DNA from: Elusimicrobiota bacterium
GTDB lineage: Bacteria; Elusimicrobiota; Elusimicrobia; 2-02-FULL-39-32
Direction of reading: 5' to 3'
Assembly: GCA_023249835.1 (NCBI GenBank)
Contig: JAHFBY010000059.1
Span: forward strand, 1-8,065
Length of the DNA stretch: 8,065 nucleotides
The position numbers were made by a program, and so were the translations under genes. The notes below the pieces were generated by a model. That model made no database searches, was not told where the DNA came from, and worked only from the letters and a program-made list of their open reading frames with translations. Below are positions 1 to 5,739 of this stretch, piece after piece. Each line of letters begins with the position of its first letter. The stretch's first letter is position 1.

Positions 1-70
1 GGCCTCCTTAAACGCAGGCGCCGCTGCCGCGATCCTTTTATATGAGATCGCCCGCGCACAAAAAATTTGA
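1..70 (+). CDS. 3' end of a SpoU/TrmH-family RNA 2'-O-ribose methyltransferase (partial)
   Basis: Only the last 22 codons are inside the window, read from base 2 to the TGA at 68-70. They give [17 protein letters not shown] followed by AQKI and the stop. This matches the C-terminal motif 3 of the SpoU (SPOUT) class, usually SLNVSVAAGILLYE, which forms part of the knotted S-adenosylmethionine site. Enzymes of this class methylate the 2'-hydroxyl of a ribose in rRNA or tRNA; RlmB (23S G2251) and TrmH are the best known. The fragment is too short to tell which one this is. Its stop overlaps the TTG start of the next gene by two bases (TTGA), so the two genes are probably co-transcribed and may be translationally coupled. 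Confidence 0.8.
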   Translation, partial: ASLNAGAAAAILLYEIARAQKI

Positions 71-2241
71 AATATAATCATCTCGTTAAAGAAAAAAGCC
101 CTTACCTTTTACAGCACGCCCATAATCCCGTGGATTGGTACCCTTGGGGAGAAGAGGCGTTTGCCAAGTCCAGGGCGGAAAATAAGCCGTTGTTGGTGTC
201 TATAGGGTACTCTACTTGCCATTGGTGCCATGTGATGGAGAGAGAATCTTTTAGCGAGGAAACCACCGCCGCCATCATGAACAATTTTTTTGTCTGCGTG
301 AAAGTGGACCGCGAAGAACGGCCGGACGTGGATAAAATTTACATGACCGCGGTCACAACTATGACCGGTTCAGGCGGTTGGCCGCTGAACGTTTTTTTAA
401 CGCCTGAACTAAAGCCTTTTTTCGGAGGCACTTATTTTGCGCCCCAAGAGCAGTGGGGGCGCGCGAGCTGGCCAACGCTTTTGACCCGTATCGGCGAGGC
501 TTGGCGCGAGGTCCAGGCCCGCAAAAATATCGACTATTCAGCCGATAACATCTACCGGACGCTTCAAGGGGCGTTCGCAATCCAAAACGAAAAATGTGAA
601 TTGGACGAATCTGTTTTGAACGCGGGGTATAATCATTACGAAGCTGTTTTTGATTCTAGTTTGGGCGGGTTTGGCGGCGCCCCTAAGTTTCCCATGCCGG
701 TTAACCTTAATTTTTTGCTGCGCTATTACGCTTTTGCGCGGGAGCGTTTCCCAGATAAAAAGAAACAGGCGGAAAACGCGTTGGAAATGGTTTTAAAAAC
801 ATTAACGGCCATGGCCAAAGGTGGAATTTGCGATTGCTTGGGCGGAGGGTTCCACCGGTATTCTACGGATGAATATTGGCATGTTCCGCACTTTGAAAAA
901 ATGCTTTATGACAACAGCCAATTGGCGGTAAATTATTTGGAAGCGTATCAAGTTTCGCGCGATGCTTTTTATGCCCGCACAGCAAAGGGTATTTTAACTT
1001 ACATTGAACGCGATATGAGTCACCCTTCCGGCGGCTTTTATTCCGCGGAAGATGCCGATAGTCTCCCGCCTCGCCCTGCGGGTGAAGTGTCTAGTCAAAA
1101 CCATCAACACGGTAAAGAAGGAGCCTTTTATGTGTGGGAGAAAAGTGAAATAATAAAAATATTGGGAGATAACGACGGACTTATATTTTGCCGCCACTAC
1201 GGCGTTGGGGATCGGGGCAACGCGCGAACGGACCCGCACAACGAATTTGAAAATAAAAACATCCTTTATCAGGCATGTGCAGCAAGCAAAACAGCGGCAA
1301 GTTTTCAAATGAACGAACTTGAGTTAGAGTCCATTTTGGAACGTTCTCGGCAGAAGCTGTTTTTGGCCCGCGCTGAACGTCCCCGACCTCGCCTGGACGA
1401 TAAAATTCTTGTTTCTTGGAACGGGTTAATGATTTCTGGTTTTGCCAAAGCGGCCCAAGTTTTTAATGACGAACTGTATTTAACGCGCGCACTTGGCGCC
1501 GCTCAATTCATAAAAAGTAAACTCTACGACCCCGAGGCTCAAATTCTTTACCATCGTTGGCGCGATGGGGAAAAAGGGGTGCTGGGAATGGCGGACGATT
1601 ATGCGTTTTATATCGCGGCGCTGTTGGATCTCTATGAAGCAGGCTTTGATCCGGAGTGGCTGCGTTTTGCCATTGTTTTAAGCGAAGAGATGCGAAGATT
1701 TTTTTACAATGAAAAGTCCGGCGGTTTTTATATGACCAGGGAAAACCACGATCTAAACCTCATCTTTCGAGTGCAGGAAGATTATGATAACGTCGAACCT
1801 TGCGCGAGTTCGGTCGCTGCTATGAACTATTTACGTTTAGGCCGGATGACCGGACGCAGCGATTTTATGGATTTGGCAAAGCAACTGTTGGAAGGTTTTT
1901 TTGAACGTTTAAAAAGCCAGCCCGCAGCTTTGCCGCAAATGATGTGCGCGCTTGGTTTTGCTCTAAGCAAACCTCTGCAGGTTGTGGTCGCGGGAGAAAA
2001 AGAAAGTTCGGATTGGAAAGCATTATTCAACGCTTTGCACAGTCGCTATATACCCAATAAAGTGGTGGTTGGGTTAGGCGAGAAACAAAGCGCTGTTCAA
2101 TTATCTCCGCTCATTAGGCGCGTCACGGAGTTTCATTCAATCCAAGGGAAGGCGACCGCTTATATTTGTGTCAACTACAGTTGTCAGCGCCCCACTAACG
2201 ATTTAAACGAAATCCAGCAGATGTTGGATAAATTAAACTAG
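67..2241 (+). CDS. yyaL: YyaL/SPATA20-type thioredoxin-domain protein (DUF255 plus alpha/alpha-barrel)
   Basis: This 724-residue protein has the size and layout of the YyaL/SSP411 family (about 680-790 residues). The N-terminal DUF255 thioredoxin-like domain (about 1-165) opens with the family signature [14 protein letters not shown] (11-24), then CHWC (51-54, the redox CxxC), DREERPDVD (81-89) and [11 protein letters not shown] (103-113). A six-hairpin-glycosidase-like alpha/alpha barrel follows, with GFGGAPKFP (201-209) and [20 protein letters not shown] (259-278). A C-terminal CxxxxC near residue 704 (CVNYSC) is also typical. The family's substrate and reaction are not established, although it is widespread from bacteria to animals. 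No signal peptide is visible, so it is probably cytoplasmic. The TTG start at 67 is chosen because the conserved N-terminus begins there and it overlaps the preceding stop. No Shine-Dalgarno site is visible, which fits translational coupling. Confidence 0.93.
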   Translation: MKYNHLVKEKSPYLLQHAHNPVDWYPWGEEAFAKSRAENKPLLVSIGYSTCHWCHVMERESFSEETTAAIMNNFFVCVKVDREERPDVDKIYMTAVTTMTGSGGWPLNVFLTPELKPFFGGTYFAPQEQWGRASWPTLLTRIGEAWREVQARKNIDYSADNIYRTLQGAFAIQNEKCELDESVLNAGYNHYEAVFDSSLGGFGGAPKFPMPVNLNFLLRYYAFARERFPDKKKQAENALEMVLKTLTAMAKGGICDCLGGGFHRYSTDEYWHVPHFEKMLYDNSQLAVNYLEAYQVSRDAFYARTAKGILTYIERDMSHPSGGFYSAEDADSLPPRPAGEVSSQNHQHGKEGAFYVWEKSEIIKILGDNDGLIFCRHYGVGDRGNARTDPHNEFENKNILYQACAASKTAASFQMNELELESILERSRQKLFLARAERPRPRLDDKILVSWNGLMISGFAKAAQVFNDELYLTRALGAAQFIKSKLYDPEAQILYHRWRDGEKGVLGMADDYAFYIAALLDLYEAGFDPEWLRFAIVLSEEMRRFFYNEKSGGFYMTRENHDLNLIFRVQEDYDNVEPCASSVAAMNYLRLGRMTGRSDFMDLAKQLLEGFFERLKSQPAALPQMMCALGFALSKPLQVVVAGEKESSDWKALFNALHSRYIPNKVVVGLGEKQSAVQLSPLIRRVTEFHSIQGKATAYICVNYSCQRPTNDLNEIQQMLDKLN

Positions 2242-2245
2242 GAGG
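2240..2245 (+). promoter_or_regulatory. Strong ribosome binding site AGGAGG overlapping the yyaL stop
   Basis: AGGAGG begins inside the TAG stop of the yyaL-type gene (2239-2241) and ends 4 nt before the ATG at 2250. It is a full match to the anti-Shine-Dalgarno sequence and fixes the CDGSH start. Ribosomes ending the upstream gene would sit directly on it, so coupled translation is likely. Confidence 0.8.
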
Positions 2246-2249
2246 AATA

Positions 2250-2480
2250 ATGGCTTTACAAAATGGACCGTATGTTAAAAGTGAAAATCCAGGAAGAGTG
2301 GCATGGTGTTCTTGCGGGGAGTCAAAAAACCAACCTTATTGCGACGGTTTCCACTCGGCTCAAGGTAAAGGCAACCGCCCGGTGGTGGTTGAAATCGCTG
2401 AAGCTAAAACCGTGGCTTGGTGCGGGTGTAAACGTTCCGGCAACAAACCGTTTTGTGATGGAACCCATGCGCAAGGGTGA
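2250..2480 (+). CDS. Tandem CDGSH iron-sulfur domain protein
   Basis: A 76-residue protein made of two CDGSH [2Fe-2S] cluster motifs and little else. Motif 1 is C20-S-C22-x8-C31-D-G-F-H35; motif 2 is C58-G-C60-x8-C69-D-G-T-H73. In this family three cysteines and one histidine hold a redox-active, labile 2Fe-2S cluster. The layout resembles the tandem-motif CDGSH class (as in mitochondrial CISD3/MiNT), where one polypeptide carries both clusters, rather than the single-motif class that must dimerise. There is no membrane anchor or signal, so it is probably a soluble electron or cluster carrier; the partner is unknown. It lies 8 nt after a CxxC thioredoxin-fold protein and has a strong ribosome site, so the two are likely made together and may share a redox role (inference). 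Confidence 0.93.
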   Translation: MALQNGPYVKSENPGRVAWCSCGESKNQPYCDGFHSAQGKGNRPVVVEIAEAKTVAWCGCKRSGNKPFCDGTHAQG

Positions 2481-2496
2481 CGTGGGGGTGGGGTGG
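2475..2496 (+). other. G-rich tract at a convergent gene junction
   Basis: G-runs of 3, 5, 4 and 2 bases fall within 22 nt, starting at the end of the CDGSH gene and running into the 30-nt gap before the convergent reductase gene. With the last run only 2 G, this could form a two-layer quadruplex but not a canonical three-layer one. There is no hairpin-plus-T-run terminator for either gene in the gap, which otherwise holds an AT-rich stretch (2497-2520). Confidence 0.3.
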
Positions 2497-2510
2497 TAAA
2501 TTAATAAATT

Positions 2511-3470
2511 TTATAAATTAGCCGTCAAAACGTTTAAACGTTCAATTTGATTTGAGGAAAGCTTAAATCCTGAGCATCCTAAATTCTCTTTTAGTTGTTC
2601 TACGCCGTTGGCGCCAATGATGGGGGCGCTTATCCAATCGTGAGATAAGACCCAAGCTAGGGAGATTTGCGCAACGGTTTTTCCTGACTCTACAGCCATT
2701 GCTGCTAAGGCGTCCACCACTTCTAAGTTTGAATCGTTCATGCTGCGTTTAACTACTGCGCTTTGTCTTAGGCTGATGGGTAAGGGAGAATTTTTTTTAT
2801 ATTTTCCGGTTAAGAACCCTTCTGCCAAAGGGCTGTAGGGAAGAACCGCCATCTTGTGTTTTAAAATAAATGGCAAATCTCTTGATTCAAATTCAGATCG
2901 GTGGATGAGGTTATAGCGCGGCTGGTTAGAAATATATTGGAGCCCAATTTTTTCTCCTGCCATATGGGCTTTTTCCATCTCCTCAGCGCTGAAATTTGAG
3001 CAGCCAATAAAGCGCACCTTTCCTTGCTGGACCAAATCTTTATAGGCTGCCAGCGTCTCTTCCGCTTGAACCGACCCGTCCGGCCAATGAGACTGATAGA
3101 GGTCGATCGCGTCCACGCCGAGCCGCCACAAACTGTCCTCGCAGGCGCTGATAATGTGTTCGCGGCCCAACCCTTCCCCATTTTTACCTTCCCACATTTT
3201 TCCTCTTACTTTGGTGGCCAGCACAATCTTGTGGCGCACTTTGCGCGATTTCAGCCAGCGCCCAATCAAAGACTCGGCGTTTCCGCCCTGCATTCCTTCC
3301 GCCCAATTGCTGTAAATGTTAGCGGTATCAATAAAGTTTCCCCCGGCGCTATAAAATGCGTCTAAAACGCTAATCGAAGCTTGTTCGGAAGCAGTCCAAA
3401 GAAACTGCATGCTTCCCAAACAGAGTTCAGAGACCTTTACGCCGGTGTTTCCCAGAGTTCTATATTCCAT
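2511..3470 (-). CDS. Aldo/keto reductase
   Basis: This 319-residue protein is a full-length NAD(P)H-dependent aldo/keto reductase of the (beta/alpha)8 barrel family, which reduces carbonyl compounds to alcohols or the reverse. The catalytic tetrad is intact: D48 (FIDTANIY), Y53, K87 (LATKV) and H128 (QSHWPD). The conserved GCSNF is at 156-160, and the C-terminal cofactor segment has PIIGANGVEQLKENL, where many relatives have an arginine at the N of GAN. Substrate cannot be read from sequence. The gene starts 4 nt after the mazF-like stop on the same strand. No strong promoter is visible inside mazF; the best candidate is TTGGAT with a weak -10. It is therefore probably co-transcribed from the mazEF promoter. 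The ribosome site is weak (AGGA only 2 nt from ATG). Confidence 0.94.
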   Translation of the reverse strand: MEYRTLGNTGVKVSELCLGSMQFLWTASEQASISVLDAFYSAGGNFIDTANIYSNWAEGMQGGNAESLIGRWLKSRKVRHKIVLATKVRGKMWEGKNGEGLGREHIISACEDSLWRLGVDAIDLYQSHWPDGSVQAEETLAAYKDLVQQGKVRFIGCSNFSAEEMEKAHMAGEKIGLQYISNQPRYNLIHRSEFESRDLPFILKHKMAVLPYSPLAEGFLTGKYKKNSPLPISLRQSAVVKRSMNDSNLEVVDALAAMAVESGKTVAQISLAWVLSHDWISAPIIGANGVEQLKENLGCSGFKLSSNQIERLNVLTANL

Positions 3471-3474
3471 AATC

Positions 3475-3822
3475 CTATATTGTTATTAGTGTAGAAATTT
3501 TATCCAACACTTCCAAAAGAGTTGGTTTAGGAAGAATACAGATTAATTTCGCTTTTCGGGCGCGCCAATCTAGACTTTTAACCTGGTCCGCTAAAATAGC
3601 GCCGGAAACCGGCGTTCCGGTCGGGAGCTTAACTTCAAAAGGATATCCTTTTATTTTTGATGTAATCGGGCAAAATACAGCCAACCCAATTTTTAGATTA
3701 TAAGATAATGGCGATAATACTAGCGCGGGACGTCTGCCGGTGTGTTCGTTCCCTAATTGCGGATTAAATGTAAGCCAAACAATATCCCCCCTGTCAGGAT
3801 TCTTGAAAATATTTCTCACCAA
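3475..3822 (-). CDS. mazF: MazF/PemK-family mRNA interferase toxin
   Basis: A 115-residue CcdB/MazF-fold endoribonuclease toxin that in this family cuts mRNA at short specific sites and halts growth. It follows E. coli MazF closely: RGDIVWLTFNP (11-21), GRRPALVLSP (29-38), CPITSKIKGYPFEV (51-64) and DQVKSLDWRARKA (about 80-92). The catalytic arginine of the RRPA motif (R31) and the threonine of the PITS motif (T54) are present, so it looks active. It overlaps the mazE-like gene. Two starts are possible: TTG at 3822, with AAAGGA 8 nt upstream, or GTG at 3819, which would give a 4-nt GTGA overlap like the neighbouring vapBC pair. The N-terminal MVRN fits the first slightly better. The cut site cannot be predicted. 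Confidence 0.94.
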   Translation of the reverse strand: MVRNIFKNPDRGDIVWLTFNPQLGNEHTGRRPALVLSPLSYNLKIGLAVFCPITSKIKGYPFEVKLPTGTPVSGAILADQVKSLDWRARKAKLICILPKPTLLEVLDKISTLITI

Positions 3823-4058
3823 ATTTCTTTTCCTTTCCTGACGCCTTTAAACAATTCATCATGAATGTTTTCGGGTGTGACATGTTTTAGCATTTGATTG
3901 AGCGAATGTCTTTTTTTACGGATTAGTTGTACCACTATTTTCCCATCTATTAAAGAGAGATCAACAAAAGCTTGTTTTGTCAGTTCAGCCTCTTCCGCAA
4001 AAGGTTTGGGAATTCTTAAACCCAAGCTGTTGCCCCATTTTTGCAGTCGTGTTTTCAT
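3816..4058 (-). CDS. mazE: MazE/PemI-family antitoxin (AbrB-like)
   Basis: An 80-residue antitoxin that should bind and neutralise the adjacent MazF and repress its own promoter. The N-terminal KTRLQKWGNSLGLRIPKPFA is the swapped-hairpin AbrB/MazE DNA-binding fold. The C-terminal tail (about 55-80, ending in GKEIW) is the flexible acidic/aromatic segment that wraps the toxin; relatives show TPENxH and GKExW in the same places. The ATG at 4058 is preferred: GGGAG lies 6 nt upstream, and the family's conserved N-terminus begins here. An upstream in-frame ATG at 4100 would add 14 residues, but it lies upstream of the -10 box (4092-4097), so it would not be in the transcript. Confidence 0.93.
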   Translation of the reverse strand: MKTRLQKWGNSLGLRIPKPFAEEAELTKQAFVDLSLIDGKIVVQLIRKKRHSLNQMLKHVTPENIHDELFKGVRKGKEIW

Positions 4059-4064
4059 AGTGGT

Positions 4065-4069
4065 CTCCC
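4065..4069 (-). promoter_or_regulatory. Ribosome binding site of mazE (GGGAG)
   Basis: GGGAG on the minus strand ends 6 nt before the ATG at 4058. It decides the mazE start against the upstream in-frame ATG at 4100. Confidence 0.65.
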
Positions 4070-4077
4070 GCTTCTCT

Positions 4078-4100
4078 TTGTATATACAATGATTATACAA
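4078..4100 (-). promoter_or_regulatory. Probable MazE/MazEF operator
   Basis: A perfect 12-bp palindrome, TTGTATATACAA, spans 4078-4089. Its half TATACAA is repeated exactly at 4094-4100, 11 bp (one helical turn) from the copy at 4083-4089. The cluster covers the -10 box and expected transcription start of mazEF (near 4085), where autorepression by the antitoxin or toxin-antitoxin complex is expected for this family. Symmetry and position are seen directly; the binding protein is inferred. Confidence 0.6.
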
Positions 4101-4120
4101 GGAAATTAAAAAATTGGCAA
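4092..4120 (-). promoter_or_regulatory. mazEF sigma70-type promoter
   Basis: On the minus strand, a -35 box TTGCCA (4115-4120) and a perfect -10 box TATAAT (4092-4097) are separated by exactly 17 bp. Transcription would start near 4085, leaving a leader of about 27 nt before the mazE ATG. It probably also drives the aldo/keto reductase. Confidence 0.8.
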
Positions 4121-4130
4121 GCTTTTAATT
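4104..4130. repeat. 8-bp perfect inverted repeat around the mazEF -35 box
   Basis: AATTAAAA (4104-4111) and TTTTAATT (4123-4130) are perfect inverted copies separated by 11 bp that contain the -35 hexamer TTGCCA. This could be a second operator for one of the toxin-antitoxin repressors. Its AT-richness makes chance possible. Confidence 0.35.
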
Positions 4131-4152
4131 GCTGCCGCAAACGCTAATAGGA

Positions 4153-4181
4153 TTGACAAGGGGCAATCCTTGACGTATACT
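4153..4181 (+). promoter_or_regulatory. Promoter of the DUF6364/PIN toxin-antitoxin operon
   Basis: A consensus -35 box TTGACA (4153-4158) and a -10 box TATACT (4176-4181) are separated by exactly 17 bp. The expected start is near 4188, giving a leader of about 29 nt before the antitoxin ATG. The -35 box also lies in a 7-bp inverted repeat, AGGATTG (4149-4155) and CAATCCT (4164-4170). The pentamer TTGAC recurs at 4170-4174, 17 bp downstream. Confidence 0.8.
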
Positions 4182-4202
4182 AAATATATAAATATACGTC
4201 AA
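4170..4202 (+). promoter_or_regulatory. Probable antitoxin operator: 10-bp perfect inverted repeat
   Basis: TTGACGTATA (4170-4179) and TATACGTCAA (4193-4202) are perfect inverted copies separated by 13 bp; the centres of the arms are 23 bp apart, about two helical turns. The left arm overlaps the -10 box and the right arm covers the early transcript. This is the position expected for autorepression by a ribbon-helix-helix antitoxin. The repeat is direct observation; the protein that binds it is inferred. Confidence 0.7.
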
Positions 4203-4216
4203 AATGAGGTGAATTT

Positions 4217-4465
4217 ATGCAAACGAAGCTTACGCTAAGGTTGGATAATAAGTTGATACGGGACGTAAAGGCCTATGCTAGGAAGAACCATCGTTCATTA
4301 TCCATGATGGTCGCCGATTACTTTTACCTTTTAGGAAACATGCAGAGGTCCTCTGAGCGCAATGCTGCTCTGCCGCCTATAACGCGATCTTTGAAAGGAA
4401 TATTAAAATCTTCTAATGGCGGTCTAAGTGATTATAAAAAACATTTGGAAGAAAAATATTTGTGA
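4217..4465 (+). CDS. DUF6364-like (ribbon-helix-helix) antitoxin
   Basis: An 82-residue protein. The N-terminal TKLTLRLDNKLIRDVKAYAR (3-22) is a beta strand plus helix of the ribbon-helix-helix type, followed by SLSMMVADYFYLL, the usual second helix. The middle and C-terminus, with LPPITRSLKGIL (52-63), DYKKHLEEKYL (72-82), match the DUF6364 antitoxin pattern that accompanies PIN toxins. Expected roles are DNA binding as a dimer at the inverted repeat just upstream and, through the C-terminal part, blocking the toxin made by the next gene. GAGGTG (4206-4211) lies 5 nt before the ATG. Its TGA overlaps the toxin's GTG start by 4 nt. Confidence 0.85.
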   Translation: MQTKLTLRLDNKLIRDVKAYARKNHRSLSMMVADYFYLLGNMQRSSERNAALPPITRSLKGILKSSNGGLSDYKKHLEEKYL

Positions 4466-4881
4466 AAGTTCTTTTTGACACCAACGTGCTCCTGGACGTC
4501 CTTTTAGATCGAACGCCGCACGTTGAATCCTCTGCCAGGCTTTTTGCGTATGTTGAGTCCGGAAAGATTGAAGGCGTTATTTGCGCAACAACAGTGACCA
4601 CTGTCCATTATTTGGCCGATAAAACGATTGGTCCCAAACTTGCAAAAAATGCGATTCAGGACCTGCTATCTATTTTTATAATCGCTCCGGTGAACAGGTT
4701 GGTTTTGGACCGTGCCATGAAGATGCATAAAATGGCAGACTTTGAAGACGCGGTCATTTGCGCGGCAGCGCAACAAGTTGGATGCGATGGAGTTCTTACC
4801 CGCAACCTAAAAGATTTTCGCAAAGCTCAAATCCCCATTTACTCCCCAGAAGAACTGGCACACATCTTAAAAGTTCATTAA
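4462..4881 (+). CDS. vapC: PIN-domain (VapC-like, PIN_3) ribonuclease toxin
   Basis: A 139-residue single PIN domain, the RNase fold of VapC toxins, which usually cut tRNA or rRNA with Mg2+. Acidic residues are in the expected places: D6 (LFDTNVLLD), D96 (DFEDAVICAAA) and D118 (TRNLKDF). The second acidic residue of classical VapC, near residue 45, is replaced by the TVTTVHYLA stretch. That is normal in the PIN_3 subgroup, where the corresponding motif reads T-x-x-x-x-Y-x-x. The ending IPIYSPEELAHIL also fits the subgroup. Start is GTG at 4462, sharing GTGA with the antitoxin stop, so translation is coupled. The RNA target cannot be read from the sequence. Confidence 0.9.
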   Translation: MKVLFDTNVLLDVLLDRTPHVESSARLFAYVESGKIEGVICATTVTTVHYLADKTIGPKLAKNAIQDLLSIFIIAPVNRLVLDRAMKMHKMADFEDAVICAAAQQVGCDGVLTRNLKDFRKAQIPIYSPEELAHILKVH

Positions 4882-4926
4882 TAACTTGGGTAACAACACT
4901 CCCAATTGCTGTTGATGGTATGCCTG

Positions 4927-4956
4927 TTGTAAAATAAGAGCGATTGTTATTAATAT
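4927..4956 (+). promoter_or_regulatory. Possible weak promoter for the DUF2064 gene
   Basis: The 101-nt gap 4882-4982 separates the toxin from the transferase. TTGTAA (4927-4932) and TAATAT (4951-4956), 18 bp apart, are the best promoter-like pair I see. A 5-bp hairpin TTGGG/CCCAA (4886-4905, 10-nt loop) follows the toxin gene but has no T-run, so it is a poor terminator. Read-through from the toxin-antitoxin promoter is therefore also possible. Confidence 0.25.
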
Positions 4957-4982
4957 AAACAAGATGAGATTTTAAAATAAAT

Positions 4983-5630
4983 TTGGAAAACCTGCTGATT
5001 GTTTTTGTTAAAGCGCCTGTGGAAGGCCAGGTTAAAACCCGGCTTTCTCCACCGTTAAGTCTGTTTGCCGCCAAAGAACTCTATTTGCGGATGGCACGGT
5101 CAATTTATCAGGGCGTCGCGCAAATTGCCGGTGTGCGCGTGGCCGTGGCGTATGCGACTCAAAAAAATTATCCTAGCCCAAATTGGTTATGGGATAATCT
5201 TAAAACTCAAGCGGCGTTCGAGTGGTTTGCGCAGTCCGGCGAAGACTTGGGGGAACGGTTGGTAGGGGCTTTTAATTGGGGTTTTGCGCAGGGAGCTGCG
5301 CGGGTTAGCGTCATTGGTACGGATTCTCCCGGCTTGCCGGCCAATCAAATTCTCTTGGCGTTTAATTTGTTAAAGGATAAAGATCTAGTTTTAGGTCCTG
5401 CGTTAGACGGGGGGTATTATTTGGTTGGATTAAATAGTCCAATTGCTGATTTGATGTTTGGGGGAGTTAAGTGGTCGGGTCCGGATGTTTTGGAGACCAC
5501 CTTGCGTCGTTGCCGGAGCCTGGGTAAAAGCGCAGGACTGCTTCCCGCTTATTTTGATATAGACGTTGCCGAAGATTTAAAATATTTGGAAACCCCTGAG
5601 CTAAGACATCTGTTGGGATTAAATGAATAG
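4983..5630 (+). CDS. TIGR04282/DUF2064 transferase (rSAM/selenodomain-associated transferase 1 family)
   Basis: A 215-residue protein with the nucleotide-diphospho-sugar transferase fold. Motifs in order: KAPVEGQVKTRLSP (10-23, the nucleotide-binding loop), GEDLGERL (86-93), GTDSPGLP (112-119, with the metal-binding type acidic residue), LVLGPALDGGYYLVGL (135-150) and FDIDVAEDLKYL (191-202). This is the TIGR04282 family; its substrate is unknown. Members commonly sit beside a TIGR04283 family-2 glycosyltransferase, and a relic of such a gene follows directly here. The TTG start fits the family N-terminus (MExLLIVFxKAP), but no clear Shine-Dalgarno site is present. Its stop overlaps the relic's ATG as ATGAATAG. 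Confidence 0.9.
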   Translation: MENLLIVFVKAPVEGQVKTRLSPPLSLFAAKELYLRMARSIYQGVAQIAGVRVAVAYATQKNYPSPNWLWDNLKTQAAFEWFAQSGEDLGERLVGAFNWGFAQGAARVSVIGTDSPGLPANQILLAFNLLKDKDLVLGPALDGGYYLVGLNSPIADLMFGGVKWSGPDVLETTLRRCRSLGKSAGLLPAYFDIDVAEDLKYLETPELRHLLGLNE

Positions 5631-5739
5631 CAATATTTTGGTCATTGTTCCAGTTAAAAACAAAGCAGAGCGAAAAGCGAGCGGCAATTTGTTTGTTTTT
5701 TGCACGCGGATATCCGCCTGCCCAAAAAATTATGAGTGA
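5623..5739 (+). pseudogene. Relic of a TIGR04283-type family-2 glycosyltransferase, now a 38-codon ORF
   Basis: The ATG at 5623 opens MNSNILVIVPVKNKAER, the first strand of a GT-A family-2 glycosyltransferase (relatives read I-I-P-V-x-N-E-A). The same frame then gives KASGNLFVF. After a run of six T (5696-5701) the next frame gives LHADIRLPKKL, ending at TGA 5733-5735. Together, GNLFVF plus LHADIRLP matches the TIGR04283 motif GDxLLFLHADTRLP, normally about 60 residues further into the protein. So the gene has an internal deletion, a one-base loss in a T-run, and loss of the C-terminal half. Without the frame repair the ORF stops at 5737-5739. Identification rests on motif recognition, not a search. 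The start overlaps the DUF2064 stop by 8 nt, and the end overlaps the pgl start by 8 nt. Confidence 0.65.

Noticed and set aside
994..1308. A 104-codon minus-strand ORF inside the yyaL-type gene
   Set aside because: Cys/Val/Phe-rich antisense shadow of a conserved protein with no motif of its own.
2263..2499. A 78-codon plus-strand ORF overlapping the CDGSH gene
   Set aside because: It is the +1 shadow frame; it lacks any motif and a ribosome site, while the overlapping frame has eight correctly spaced cluster ligands.
2497..2520. AT-rich near-palindrome at the convergent junction as a bidirectional terminator
   Set aside because: Arms mismatch and contain no G-C pairs; a stable stem is not expected.
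3816..4100. Longer mazE starting at ATG 4100 (94 residues)
   Set aside because: That ATG lies upstream of the TATAAT box at 4092-4097 and would not be transcribed; the extra 14 residues have no family match, and GGGAG precedes the ATG at 4058.
4886..4905. Stem TTGGG/CCCAA after the PIN toxin as an intrinsic terminator
   Set aside because: Only 5 bp with a 10-nt loop and no following T-run.
4796..5074. A 92-codon minus-strand ORF across the toxin/transferase gap, considered as a gene filling the intergenic space
   Set aside because: It shares most of its length with two well-supported plus-strand genes, has no recognisable motif, and no ribosome site.
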